From: Papaver somniferum
Taxonomy: Eukaryota > Streptophyta > Magnoliopsida > Ranunculales > Papaveraceae
Length of the DNA: 64,000 bases
Assembly: GCF_003573695.1 (NCBI RefSeq)
Contig: NC_039362.1
Span: 112,943,120 to 113,007,119, forward strand
Direction: 5' to 3'
Shown here: positions 1 through 12,000 of the stretch, in pieces
Layout of the letters: each line of letters opens with the position of its first letter
How positions within the stretch are numbered: position 1 is the stretch's first letter
Position numbers and translations under genes: made by a program
Notes under the pieces: generated by a model
What the model saw: only the letters and a program-made list of their open reading frames with translations
What the model was told of the DNA's origin: nothing
The model's database searches: none

Positions 1-906
1 GTTTTAACTGTTTTCTTTTCCCGACACACCATAACAAAGCACAAACCCAACACACCAGAAAGTGCATTTATAAGGGTACAATCTCGATGCCCGAACACCA
101 TTTCAACCATAAGCTATTTAGTGTTTTCCATACCATCTCCATCTATCGTTCTTCTCTGCACAGACACTCACACGAGGCCTTTGTTAAACCAAAACCAAAG
201 TGTTTTCACAGCCTAGTTGCATGATTTTTGACATCCCTTGGATACATATTACATATACACCGATCTTGAGGTTGATTTTTTTTCTTTTCCCCACGTAACA
301 TATGTCATATGTGATGTGTGCATGAACCCTCCTGGTCAGGAAATCTACTAGCAATACCAGAACCTGGTAAGTAGTAAGTACTAACTATCGCTATTAGTAA
401 GTGTAAAGTTGAAAGGGCACGAGTTAAAAAGACAACTTCCTAAGTTTTGTTTTTATCGTACCTAGGAAAACCACTTCGTTCGCTTCTTGGATCCCTAAAT
501 AAGTGAGAACTCTCTCACTACTCCCTCCCTACGCACTCCTGCTGCTGCTACCTTCTCCTTCCTTCAACTTAAGTGAGTCTCTCTCTCTCTCTATCTCTCT
601 CTCTCTCTCTCTCTCTCGGAACGACATTCGTTGAAGGGTTTTAGACCATATACCTCTTGTAGCTAGCTGTGTAGTCTGTGGAGTTTTCAAGTATTTCTAT
701 TTTAAGTAAGAAAATGAGGGTTTGTCTTTCTTCAGCTTAGACCTAGATGAGTCTTTACTCAAAATGTTGTCTCTCACTTGGGGTTTGAGTGAGTCTTTCT
801 ATTGGTAGAGCCTTAGAGGGTGAGGGTCGATCTAACTGACTTTTGCTCTGCTCGAGTTCCCCAATTTCGTAGAGGCCCTAGTTTTAGTTTTAGTATTATA
901 CAATCA
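1..906 (+). promoter_or_regulatory. Upstream region and 5' leader of the coiled-coil gene
   Basis: No coding sequence was recognised. The region lies upstream of the ATG at 907. It ends in a pyrimidine-rich stretch with a CT microsatellite, which is common in plant 5' leaders. An in-frame GTG at 820 extends the reading frame 29 codons upstream, but the ATG at 907 is the first in-frame ATG and opens the coiled-coil sequence. The transcription start was not located. Confidence 0.4.
577..617. repeat. CT dinucleotide microsatellite
   Basis: A run of CT repeats with one TA interruption, about 40 bp long. It lies in the probable 5' leader of the downstream gene. Such GA/CT tracts are frequent in plant leaders and core promoters. 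Its effect here is unknown. Confidence 0.9.
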
Positions 907-3900
907 ATGGATGCACAAGCTAATTTCTGGAAGAAGAAGTATATAGAGGCACAAAATCGGTTTGCGATTCAGAAAGGGGAAGATGAGTTTGAACTAAATG
1001 AGTTGAAAGCTAAAGTGAAACTTCAAGACAAGCAAAAGGCTGAGTTGATTCGTGTTGCTGAGGAGGCTAAGGAAAGGGTTTCTACAGCTGAAACTGAGTC
1101 TACTAGGTACAAGAAAATGTGGGAAGAATCGAGCAAGCGGATTGAGGAATCCAACAGAAGGTTTGTGGATTTAGAGAAACAAGCAAACGCTAGGCTGAAA
1201 TATGAGCTTGATTTGGAGAAAGAGTTGAGAGTTTGTAAGACTAAGTATGAGCAGAAGTTAGCAAGAGGGATTTCTCTTGAAAAAGAACTCAATCAGTACA
1301 GAAGCAACTTCATTCATCTTAACAAGCGGAATCAGAGCTTAAAAGAGGATAGTAAGTTCAACAGGAAGATTGGGGATTTGGAGTGTGAGAAAAGAAGGGT
1401 GGAGGATAAGCTTAAGGTTTCAAATGCAAGGGTTGGGAAATTGGAAAGTCAAGCAGCAGCTTTGCTAAAAGAATTAGACGTCTATAAAAGGAAGTGCAAT
1501 GCTTTGTCTGCGGAGCTTAAACAGAAGGAAATGGAACGTGCTTGGTATGAAAGTAAATTAACGAACATAACATCTATCAAAGATGCTTTCGAGGATCAGC
1601 CTGAAGGCTATAAAACAGCATTTAGTAGACTGAGAGAGGAAATTATAGGTCTAGCTGATGAGCGAAAGGCTATCTGTGAAAGAGAAAAGGAAACAGAAGA
1701 AAGAGTTGCATACTTGAATGATGTGATTAAGAAGATGGAAAATGATAATAGAGAGATGAGGATGCAGGACTTGAGGTTGGAACAAGATTCAACTATGAGA
1801 TGTTCAGATGCTCATGGCGAAGCAGAAGGTGGGCAAAGAGGTCTGCAAAATAATGTTTCTTACACCGATAATGGGAAGGAAGCTATAAACAGACAACTTG
1901 ACAGTGAAATGGATGGTGGAACGAAAAATGCTCTCGTGGTACCATTGATAATGAACAAAAGTAATTTGAGTAACACTGAGAACATTCTTACTTCTGACAT
2001 TCCAGCTAGTAGCAGCTACTTTCCTCATGGAAAAGGGGATGAGCTTGTCCCAGGTATGGTTAAATTATCAGATACTCATTACAAGTTTTTGACTTTCACT
2101 CACTCTTTTTTATTTGTGTCCATGATAGCTTTGGTGGGTTTTAACCTTCTTTAGTGAGTAACCTATTTCGTTTTAACTGTTTCATTCCTGCTATATCTGT
2201 TAGTTGGAGTAATAGGAACTAGGTTCTAGAAGGTTAACCAATGCAGAGATGGGCAGCTTGGTAAAATTTTGAGCAAATAACACTACTTTCTTGCATATAA
2301 CGTGGCCCTATATGAGTCAATACTGTCATAGGTTTTATGTGTTTGTTGAATGGCTCTCTCTAGTCTCATATACTTATATCTACTGAGATCAGTTTACTTT
2401 TCGATCAACAGACAAAAGAGTAGCAGAGAATCTGTGTATATAGTGAGGACTAGCAGACTACCGTTTTTTTTTCCTTAGACTCTTGGGTTGTTGTCTTGTT
2501 AATGTTTCTTTTACAGTAGAGCCTTTCTTTGGTATGGAATGAGTTGTCAGTGATAGGCATAAACTAAATTACCTGTTTACAATGTCTATCTAGTTCTAGT
2601 AATTTTGTGCAACCTGGTAATTCATACCTTTTTGGCGTTATTTCACATGCCTACTGGCGAAACTTTAGTTCTGAAGTTGTTCTTTGGGTTAGGGAGATTG
2701 TATTCTGCAATATTTGTTGGATTGACTGTTTTCTGCCCTCTTTTGCATTGGTGTGTTCTTTCAATTTTTTGATTCATCAATAGGCAATCCCATTTCATAG
2801 CAGTTGAACTTTATTTCTCATCTTAACCAGTTCTGCTTTACCAGCGTAACAAAACCCATATCGTACCTTCTTCCGTTATTGCATTCTAAACTTGATTCAC
2901 GTTTGGCGAAGCCTGTAATCTTCTTTAAGAGCCATAACTTTCGGTCTATGAATCTGTTTGCACTAAAAATGGATCCATAAGAAAGCTGTTAATAATAGTT
3001 TCCATTATTTCCCCTAAAAATGCAATTCTATATCTTTGTAGTTATAGAAGACATTAAATCCTTGTTAGCCATAATTGTTGGTTAAGCTGACCATCTGGTT
3101 CCTTCTGCTGGTCGTTATAAAATAGTGGACCGCAAAACCTATGCCAACAAAATACTTGATTTGTATTTGTACTTCAATATCTTTTTTTATTGGTTACTTG
3201 TAGGTCCTTTATCTATTGTTGTGGAGCAAGTTGAGCCTTTGAATGTGGAGTCTGGAAATGGAACAAGAAAGAGGATTCATATTAAGTTAGAAGAGAGAAC
3301 TGTACCTCTGTTTGAGCAAGGTTGTTCAGATAATGAAGATCTGGTGCCATCTTTTAAAAGACAATTTCCAACCAGAAAGGTTGTGACATTAAATGTTCAG
3401 CGGATGACACTACATTATCTTCAGCGCCAAAAAGAAGGATGTTAGTTAAAATTGAACCGAGGGATAGTGAAAGTGAGGAGGATGATACAACTCTGAATGG
3501 TAAACATAAGGTGAAATGTTTTGAAGAGCTTGCAGCAAGTCCGAAGCGCCTAACCTATCCAGTGAACCCATGTGCTGGAGATGTTACTTTCTCTTCTGAA
3601 GTTCATAATCTCAAAGAATATATAACCAGTTCAAGGCAAAGTTTTTTTTCACTCAGGAAGTGCATAGAAAAGAAAAGCCAACAGGTTGATGGAACTTCAC
3701 AAGAGACAACAATACCCAAACTAACAGCTGCAGAGGATGAAAAGAAAGTGGTAGAAAAGACTGATTCTTATAAAGTGGTAGAAAAGACTGATTCTTATAA
3801 TGAAGATTGTTCAAGAAACTCGGAAAATGCAGTGGATGAGGGGGAGATTGATTTTGATGCAGTTGTAGCGATGATTAGAAGGAATAGAAATGAAGGATTG

Positions 3901-3921
3901 AAAAATTTTGGCCAAGAATAG
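907..3921 (+). CDS. Unrecognised long coiled-coil protein, probably three exons
   Basis: I propose exons 907-2053, 3204-3320 and 3401-3921. They sum to 1785 nt, exactly 595 codons (594 residues plus stop). The first donor is CAG|GTATGG at 2053/2054 and the acceptor TTGTAG ends at 3203, phase 1 on both sides. Residues about 1-300 are highly charged, rich in Lys and Glu, with heptad character typical of a long coiled coil. The C-terminal part is acidic and basic without a domain I know. It contains a 9-residue tandem repeat (VVEKTDSYK) and ends in an acidic stretch followed by DFDAVVAMIRRNR. The second intron (3321-3400, 80 nt) is proposed because the frame changes between 3356 and 3420; a 1-nt indel is the alternative. 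If intron 1 is retained, a 415-residue form ends at 2154 with a hydrophobic tail. An AATAAA at 4074 may serve polyadenylation. A structural or cytoskeletal role is possible but not shown. Confidence 0.65.
2054..3203 (+). other. Intron 1 of the coiled-coil gene
   Basis: A GT-AG intron of 1150 nt that is T-rich. Its first 101 nt stay in frame with exon 1 and encode a hydrophobic tail before TAG at 2152-2154. Nothing else recognisable lies in it. Confidence 0.6.
3745..3798 (+). repeat. 27-bp perfect tandem duplication in coding exon
   Basis: Two adjacent copies (3745-3771, 3772-3798) of a 27-bp unit. It is in frame and duplicates nine residues (KVVEKTDSY). Perfect identity indicates a recent event. 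Confidence 0.95.
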
Positions 3922-3984
3922 ATTAGTCCAGAAGTTACATGCGTCAAAGGGAAGAATAGATCAGTAGAAGTTGCTGAGATACTA

Positions 3985-4064
3985 CATGGCTGTTTCTCCA
4001 GCTCATATAGACTCTCATCTCTCACATGGCTGCTTCTCCAGCTCATATAGACTCTCATCTCTCA
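3985..4064 (+). repeat. 40-bp tandem duplication in probable 3' UTR
   Basis: Two adjacent 40-bp copies (3985-4024, 4025-4064) with one mismatch (TGTTTC versus TGCTTC). They lie between the stop codon at 3921 and the AATAAA at 4074. Confidence 0.95.
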
Positions 4065-4254
4065 CTTGTCTCGAATAAATATATTTCCTCTCACTCTCTT
4101 TTTGTTCCCCCTTTAGTCCTTGGATCAATATATGAAGGCTTTGACTTGTCTCAGTAGTGGATACAACCAGTTTTTTATTGTCTTCGTTAGTAATTGGGGA
4201 AATTATTGTAGTACCAATGGTGGTAACTTCAGGGAAGATGATGTTTTGCCTAGT

Positions 4255-4362
4255 ACCTGTGGCTTATAATGATTTTAACTTAATCATGTTCCGAGTAGGT
4301 TAAACTAGACCTGTGGCTTATAATGATTTTAACTTAACCATGTTCCGAGTAGGTTAAACTAG
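4255..4362. repeat. 54-bp tandem duplication, intergenic
   Basis: Two adjacent copies (4255-4308, 4309-4362) differing at one base. They lie downstream of the coiled-coil gene. Confidence 0.95.
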
Positions 4363-4816
4363 CCGACATTAACTTAATATAATCATGATGTCAATGGGGA
4401 TCATGTTGGCGCAACACTACAAGATTCTTAACAAAGTTCGTATACCTGAGAATTGAGATACACGCAAGCCACACCTCATTAACTAATAGACCTAAGATTC
4501 TTAACAAACTAACCTCGACCTCTGCCAAGAATCAAGATGTATCGAATACAGACTAAATGAAACTCCATCTTTAAGCAAAACTCTAAATTGAGGAACCTGC
4601 ATTGACTTTATGAAATACAAGGTGAAACCAATTGTAAAAATTCCATAAGCATAAATTAATGTCTCAATGAAAAATAGTTATTCAATTTTATTTTCTCTTG
4701 ACAAGAAAACAAAGAGTGTATCACAAACTCTCTTAGAATCTAGGACGGTAACCGAAAGCATAAATCAGACATGTGCTCATCTGGATGCTTATTATTGCTA
4801 CTTAAGACTCGATATT
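4363..4816. other. Intergenic region between convergent genes
   Basis: No coding signal on either strand. It should hold the 3' UTR of the minus-strand glutaredoxin gene next to 4817. Confidence 0.4.
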
Positions 4817-6019
4817 CTATGAGGAGCTGCTTGAGTTAATTGCTCCAGCTTCAGCAAGCAACGGCACGAGCTTCCCTGCCTTGTGCAACCCTGTTGTCGC
4901 TGTTTTCCAAACAATTACAAAGCATAAGAAACACAATATAGTACTATATCACAAGTTAAAAACCAGAGATAAATATAAAACAGGAAGGTTAAAAGACATT
5001 ACAGTCGCAACCACCGATATGGTTTCCACCAATAAACACGTTAGGGACCGTTCGCTGTCCAGTCCACTGAGCTAATGCAGATTGTGTTTCATTTCCATCA
5101 CCTTCAAACAAACTATATAATATCAGCACTCTCTCTACAAAATTTGTACTTGTTCACTATAGAAAGACAATCCAATGCAAAAGAAAATAGATTCTCAAAT
5201 CAGTCTTATTGAAGGGCAGGGTATATATGGCTTATAGCCCAGAACTGATTTGCCACCTACTAAATCATGCATGCAACAGACAGGGAAGCCTTATATTCAT
5301 GGAAGGGCAACCCCTTTAGGGTTAATGCCTTGCCCTTTTCCCCTTATATCCATGTACAAATCAAGGGTTTATACATAAAAAAGCACATGCAGCTATACAC
5401 TTTTCACCATAACCTTAGTTCTATGAATACCAGTACATACTTCTTTGCCTAACTCAGCATATTTATTAGTTTTACCACATCCTGTATATGATATGATGAA
5501 ATCCCTAGAACAAAATGCAAATAATTTTCAACATGGGTATTATTCCAAATTTGTATATGATATGATGAAATCCCTAGAACAAAATGCAAATAATTTTCAA
5601 CATGGGTATTATTCCAAATTTGTTTTCCGACTCAATCTTGAAAAGGCATATAAACTTTCATCAACAATACCTAATCTGGTCTCTTACATAGGAGTATTTA
5701 ATTGACAATGAATTTTTTATTTTAAGAAATTGGGGGAAAACTCTTACTTTCTTTGTCGAGTTCGACGGCCTTAAAACTCGCACCCAATTCTGAAAGCAAT
5801 TTTTTCACTTGCACGCAGAATGGACAGTAAGATTTGCTGTCAATATAAAAAGAACACAGAAACAAAATCATCCATTAAAAAACAAAATCACACATTAAAA
5901 ATAAAAGAGAAACAAAGAAAAATTGATAAAACTAGGGTTTTCTCATTGTATATTGAATTGAACCTGTAAACTACAACTGGGTTTGAAGAAACAATCTCTT
6001 TTGCCTTTGCCAACGCCAT
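4817..6019 (-). CDS. GRXC2: Glutaredoxin, CPYC class (CPFC active site), four exons
   Basis: A glutathione-dependent thiol-disulfide oxidoreductase that reduces disulfides and glutathionylated proteins with electrons from glutathione. Minus-strand exons are 5964-6019, 5748-5836, 5003-5101 and 4817-4899, totalling 327 nt and 108 residues. All introns have GT-AG ends and the reading phase is kept at each junction. The protein starts [10 protein letters not shown], and SKSYCPFC gives the active site with the nucleophilic and resolving cysteines. [14 protein letters not shown] carries the cis-proline TVP loop, and GGCD is the glutathione-binding motif. It ends LLAEAGAI plus a serine tail. No signal peptide is seen, so a cytosolic location is likely. 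Length and motifs fit plant class I GRXC2-like proteins; the exact paralogue is uncertain. Intron 2 carries a 69-bp tandem duplication. The gene looks intact. Confidence 0.93.
5484..5621. repeat. 69-bp perfect tandem duplication in glutaredoxin intron 2
   Basis: Two identical adjacent copies (5484-5552 and 5553-5621). They lie wholly inside the intron between glutaredoxin exons 2 and 3, so the protein is unaffected. Confidence 0.97.
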
Positions 6020-6939
6020 TAACACCTTTGATTATGAGCCCTAAAACCTTGATTGATTCTTATTCGTCAGAGAGAAAACAAATATTCCTAAAGAGATTTC
6101 GGTTCCGGGATTCGTAGCGAGTTTTATAAGTTCAACAAACAAAAAGAACGATATTATGTTAAGGTCACAATGTAAACGAGTACTACCGAGGAACCGTCAC
6201 CATACACTTGTATTATTGAGGAATCACGTGTTCATCAACGTACATTTCCTACACATACCCGTATGGCCGGCCAGACTTGGGTATGAAGTGAACGGACCAG
6301 GAAAGAACCAATATTCTGGTAGCGAAAAGGGATCAAGTATTTGTTGGTAGGTCATTTAGCAGAGGGTCGAAACTTTTTTTCTTTTTCTTTTTTTGGTTGA
6401 TATCATTGTTATAAAAAAAAGGTGTACTTTGACTCTTAGATTCGAGAGTCATTAGACGGATAGGATCTATCGGGGACCCCGATCTGACGGTCATGAAGCT
6501 CCGGATTGGGTTTTTGCAAGGACGGCCAGGAATGATTTGGAAGTCCCATCTTAGACGAAACTCCAAGGCTCCAAGGAGTATGCCTATTATAGAACTGCCT
6601 TTTACAGAACCAGAGCAACACTATTAAACACTAATCAATTTGTGTATTAATAGTCCCAATCAAAGAGTAGCCTTGATTCCGTTCCATCAAATTGTCTCCA
6701 ATACATTGACACAATTTCTGCAGCAAATATGCCACCAAAAGATGCTTATCTTAACGTTAGCAGTAAAAGATCCACGGGACAACTGAAACGTTGGGGAAAA
6801 AAAGGGAAAAACAACTCAGTTCGGAACGAAATCAGCAAAATTTACATGATTCTTCTCTTCAAACTAAAGTAATTTTATGTTTATTGTATAGATTTACTAT
6901 TGTTTGTCTGATCTTACTCAGAGTTTTTATAATTATTTG
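6020..6939 (-). promoter_or_regulatory. Upstream region of the glutaredoxin gene and spacer
   Basis: The first 150 bp or so should be the minus-strand leader and promoter of the glutaredoxin gene. The rest has a T-rich tract near 6370-6400 and short open frames with no recognisable protein. No further gene is supported. Confidence 0.35.
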
Positions 6940-7270
6940 TTTACCCAGGTATCTACTTCCCATAATCTAGCTGGAGTGCCACAGGCGCATGGTGATCTTA
7001 AGATTTGTAGTAGAAGGTCCTTGCTCAGCTAAAACGCTGGGACAGCAACAGTACATTGAAAGTGACGGATATCGCGAGCAACAGTCAGATGCAGCCTTCT
7101 TAGAAGTTGATAATCTAGCTATGCACGTCTCTTCCCTACAAATCAATGTAAAAACTTGGGAAGTTCAGTATATTGTGTTCATATATATGTAGTATTCTTG
7201 CCAGGATACATAGATTAATACATAATTATAAGTAGATATCATGCAAACTAATTACAGAATTTTCGTGTGC

Positions 7271-8311
7271 CTGACTGTTGCTGATTGGAATTTTTTTGTA
7301 GGATCAACAGGTTGCCCAGCAAGTTGGTCTTCAGAAGAAAACTCGGCGTAAGAGGGATGCACCAATCAAAGAGGTATACAACATATGTTATTATTTAAAA
7401 ATTATGTTGTTGCTATTACTGGGTGTAACCTATATATGTCTGGCATACCAAATTGGATTAGTCGAACAGTTGTATTAAAATTGTCTACTGCATGAAACTT
7501 TCACATACGAAAATCGCATAGATTAAAAACCGACCATCCACATACCAATTTATTTGTAACTGAAACACACAAACTTTACACATGAGACGAAGCAAAAACA
7601 TCCTTAGCTTAACAGAGATTGGAATAGAAGCATTACAAATTGGGGAATATTTATCAAGATTGGTTATAATTATCAAACTGGACTTTGGGCAATCGAATTC
7701 AGAGTTGTTATGGTACGGCTAGCAGTTCCATAGAGAGGGAGAAAAAAGGCAGATTAATGGAGCTTAGATTGAACCATGTCCCTGGAGGGATTCATACCTT
7801 ATTCAGTAGAGAGTGGAACTGCCTGGTGACATCAACCACCAACCCCAATCTGCTTCTCTTCCTTGAAGACCCTGTAGTACAATAAGAATTTAAATTGGGC
7901 AACAGGAAAAGAAAAATCAAAATTAAATTGGCCATCCATTAAAATAAAACCCTAAATGAAAAGATGAAATCAAAACCACAGCTATGCTCGAAGAAAAATT
8001 ATGGGATTTTTAGTATCAAATTAACACCGAGACAAAAGGGGAAAATTAGGTTTGGATTTCGAAAAACGAAGATGATTTTCTTATGTGTTCTACGTCCAGT
8101 GACCGAGAGGTGAAGGACCGAAAAAAGGAAAAAGGATGTTTTATGTGAGACATAAATCTGACTGTTGCTGATTGGAATTTTTTTACTTGATCAACAGGTT
8201 GCCCAGCAAGTTGGTCTTCAGAAGAAAACTCAGCGTAAGAGAGATGCACCAATCAAAGAGGTATACAACATATGTTATTATTTAAAAATCATGTGGTTGC
8301 TATTACTGGGT
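7271..8311 (+). repeat. 154-bp direct repeat pair with a 5' Helitron exon in each copy
   Basis: Copies at 7271-7424 and 8158-8311 are nearly identical and lie 733 bp apart. Each contains a 72-nt exon-like segment (7302-7373 and 8189-8260) ending in a donor AAAGAG|GTATAC. It encodes a basic, NLS-like peptide (KKTRRKRDAP in the first copy). In the first copy the acceptor is TTGTAG|GATCAA. In the second copy the AG is lost (TTACTTGATCAA), so only the first exon should splice normally. Confidence 0.85.
7425..8157. other. Segment inserted between the Helitron direct repeats
   Basis: 733 bp unrelated to the flanking repeat copies. On the minus strand it resembles a host gene start: a short open exon-like stretch near 7805-7880 followed by a donor-like AATAAG|GTATGA, and AAACCCTAA-type leader sequence near 7945-7955. 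This could be a captured gene fragment. I do not recognise the protein. Confidence 0.3.
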
Positions 8312-8350
8312 ATTATATGTTGCTGACAAATCTAACTGCATGTGTTATAG

Positions 8351-8890
8351 ACTAGCCATACCAAACGAATGCGCACATGCTATACAATCCAAATGCCTGA
8401 CACGGTTAGTATTCTTCAATTTACAGAGGAATTTAAGCATGTCTAAACATACTACCTAGGCATAACTAATTGATTGTATATCTATGTACAGAGGAATTCA
8501 AGCATTCCGGGCAACAACGATGATATAATGGTAGACGCGTCCATTGAACCTACGGAATCAACTGATCAACATCTGGATTCAACTTATATTGAAACGTAAT
8601 ATCACTTTTACATAATTATGTTTAACTATGTTCACTGCTAATTTAAGAAATAAACAATCCAATTACATCTGTGAAATTTGAACTCATGTGGATGCCTAAA
8701 GTTATGTCAGTATTGCTAAAATAAAATAGAAAACAACTGTGTTTAGTCTTGGAGGAAGAGTTACCGTTATTAACTGATTGTGATGCAATCGACCTCAGTC
8801 AATTGACCGAAAAAAACATCCCAGTAGCATCTGCAAGCTTCGCATCCCGTGATTTCATAAGGGAACTAAAGTCATGTTGCATTACCTAAA
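8351..8890 (+). other. Probable N-terminal exons of the Helitron gene
   Basis: Three exon-like stretches have consensus boundaries: 8351-8404 (TTATAG| to CACG|GTTAG), 8492-8595 (TACAG| to GAAAC|GTAAT) and 8747 (TTTAG|) to about 8880. Their translations are hydrophilic and open in one frame. The third reads LEEELPLLTDCDAIDL and onward. They lead into the exon that begins after TATAG at 9044. Exact exon linkage is inferred. Confidence 0.45.
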
Positions 8891-9044
8891 GTCTAACTGC
8901 ATGAACAAGATACCTTCGTAAGTTCTTTATAGGTCTAAGAGACAAGGTCATAATTAGGTGTATAATGACAAAGAGTAGTAACCACAAGTTCTTCATAGTT
9001 CTAACATATGCTTCATTATTAATTACTTTTGTTGGCGTGTATAG

Positions 9045-12000
9045 GTCAGTTGCTAATGAAGATTTTACATCAGATGGTTCTGATGAATTCTGCGATCTTT
9101 CGGATGATGAGGAATGTGTTGGTACAGAGAGAATTGAAACCAAAAAGATGATTTGCGCCTACCTGTTCGTCATTACCTTGGTAAAATGGATATTGAATGT
9201 TCTTCATGTGGAGCATTGCATTGGATAGATGAGAGGACAAGCAAATCACCCAAGAAAGATCCAATCTTTTCAAGATGTTTCCGCGAAGGAAAAGTAAGAC
9301 TCCCTTCATTGCTCGAGCCTCCACAAGAACTGATGGATTTACTCGAAGGAGACGATGCCGAGTCGAAATTTTACAGAGACCACATGCGAGAGTATAATGC
9401 TGTGAATGCTTATACCAGTCTTGGTTGCAAACTGGATAAGAGGGTTGTGAAGGGGAAGGGCCCAAAAGGCTTTGCAATTCATGGGGAACTTCGACACAAT
9501 ACTGGAACTTTAATACCAGACGAGGGTAAGGCAATCTATCACCAGCTTTATTTCTACGATCCAAATCAAGCCTTGGCTGTTCGTGCAAAACGGAATTCCC
9601 AGCTGGATAAAAACATTCTTGAAAAGGTTCAGAAAATTGTCTCAAAATATAATGTGTTTTGCGGTAAATATTACCAGGCACAAGATCTTTTGAGCAATGC
9701 TAACCCCGCAGACCAAAACGTCAAAGTCATCATGCACTACAATGAAACTACAGATGAAAGGCAATATAAGTTACCAACGGCCGATGAAATCTCTGTGATA
9801 TTACCTGGAGATGGTTCTGAGAAACCCAACTTCAGAGATATAATACTTCATCGCAAGGGGAAACATGGATGCAAACGTATTTCGGGGTGTCATCCTGCAT
9901 ACTTGCCCCTGCATTACGTTTTATTGTTTCCATATGGCGAGATGAGTTGGCATCCTGATATGAAGCAGCTGGACCCTGGAACAGGAGAACATACTACTAA
10001 ACAGTTAACTCTAAAACAATTTCACAGCTATCGTCTTTTTAAGCGCCCAAGCGAGTATTCTATCATACTAAGAGCAAAAAAGTTATTTCAATAGTACCTG
10101 GTGGATGCTCGGGGATCAACAGAACAAAACAATCTGTATTATCTTAAGATAAATCAGGATAAGCTGCGAGCAGATTCGTACAAGCATATAAAGGACTCAG
10201 CGGAATATGGACTGAGTCCCGAGGACAAGGGAAAACCATATGTCTTACCATCGAGTTTTATCGGTGGTCCTAGGCATATGTATGAAATTTATCAAGATTC
10301 AATGGCCATTACACGGTTTAATCATCATCCAGATATCTTCCTAACAATGACTGTGAATCCGCGTTGGCCAGAAATTCAAGATGCGCTTGAATCGCATCAA
10401 TATGCGTCGGATCGTCCAGATCTCATAGCACGTGTATTCGAGTTAAAGAGAGCCGAGTTGATGAAAGAAATAAAAAAAGGGAATGTGTTCGGAAAGGTTG
10501 TTGCTCATGTGTTCACAATAGAATTTCAAAAACGTGGTTTACCTCATATGCATGCTCTTATATTCCTGGATGGTCCTGAAAAAATAAAGACAGTTGAACA
10601 GGTAGATAAATTTGTGAGTGCTGAATTTCCAGACGAAGAAACAGATCCAGCTTTGTTTGACACTGTCAGGAAATGCGTGGTACATGGACCATGTGGTGTG
10701 GACTCCATGTGCATGAAAAATGGAAAATGCAGCAGAGGTTATCCGAAAAAACATACCGAGAGTACAAGTATGGACGAAGGTGGATATCCAGTATATCGCC
10801 GCCGTGACAATGGGAAGGAGATATTTGTCCGAACTGGGTTCAAAGCAAACAACACAAATGTTGTTCCGTACAATCCTTACCTGTCCAGAATGTTCAACTG
10901 CCACATTAATGTTGAGATATGTGGGGGTGTACGGGCTGTTAAATACATACACAAATATATCTATAAAGGACATGATCGTGCAACACTAATTGTCGGTGAG
11001 TGTGATGAGGTACAACAATACATTGATGCAAGATATATTGGGGCACCTGAGGCTGCGTGGCGTTTATATGGGTACTCGATGCATCAGGAAGAACCTAATG
11101 TGGTTCGCTTGGCTATTCATCTTCCCAACCAGCAGAGATTTGTGTATGATTCAACTAAGTCAATGGACAGGGTCACTATTGCTGCAGAAAACTATAAGTC
11201 GACATTGATGGGGTTCTTTGAGTATTATAGCAAGCATCCCACTGCCAAATCATACACTTATCAAGAGTTCCCACAAGATTTTGTATGGAACAAAAAAGAA
11301 TGGAAAGAAAGAAAACAGGGTTTTGCAATTGCTAGGATGTACTTCATCAGTCCTAATGCTGGTGAATTGTATTACCTGCGGTTATTACTAACAGTTGTAG
11401 CCGGTGCAGATTCATTTGACACGCTGAAAACAGTTGAGGATGGTGATTCCAGGAAACTGCATCGTACATTTAAAGGAGCATGCATCGCACTTGGAATTTT
11501 AGGAGATGACAATGAATGGTCTAAGTGTTTACAAGAGGCAGCAGTGATGAAAACTGGGGTTCAGTTGAGAAAACTTTTCAAGATAATTCTTTGTGACTGT
11601 AATCCAAATCAACCAGACGTTCTATGGTCAAAGTTTAGGGAACACATATGTGATGATTTTCATTTTAAACTACGCATGAAGTATAATATCAAAAAGCCAA
11701 CAGATGAGCAAATATTTGATTATGGGTTATACCTGTTGGATGAACAGTTGCGTGAATCTGGGCAGTCGCTTGAAGATTTCGAGGATATGCCAAGATCAAA
11801 ACTACCATGGAGTGATGCTGTTGGTGACAAGTTTATGTTGGAGCATAGGTGCCTACAACTTGCAGTGAGTGATGCTGAGGTCGAAGAGAGCATCCGGAAG
11901 CTGAATTCTGCCCAGACATCAGCATACAATGCCATGTTTAATTCTGTGAGAGATGGTGAGGGTAAACTGTTTTTTCTAAATGGCAGTGCGGGAAGCGGTA

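Noticed and set aside
820..906. GTG-initiated 29-codon extension of the coiled-coil protein
   Set aside because: No ATG in the extension; plant translation from GTG is exceptional, and the ATG at 907 opens the charged coiled-coil sequence.
6156..6621. Short overlapping frames on both strands
   Set aside because: Low-complexity borders and no recognisable protein on either strand.
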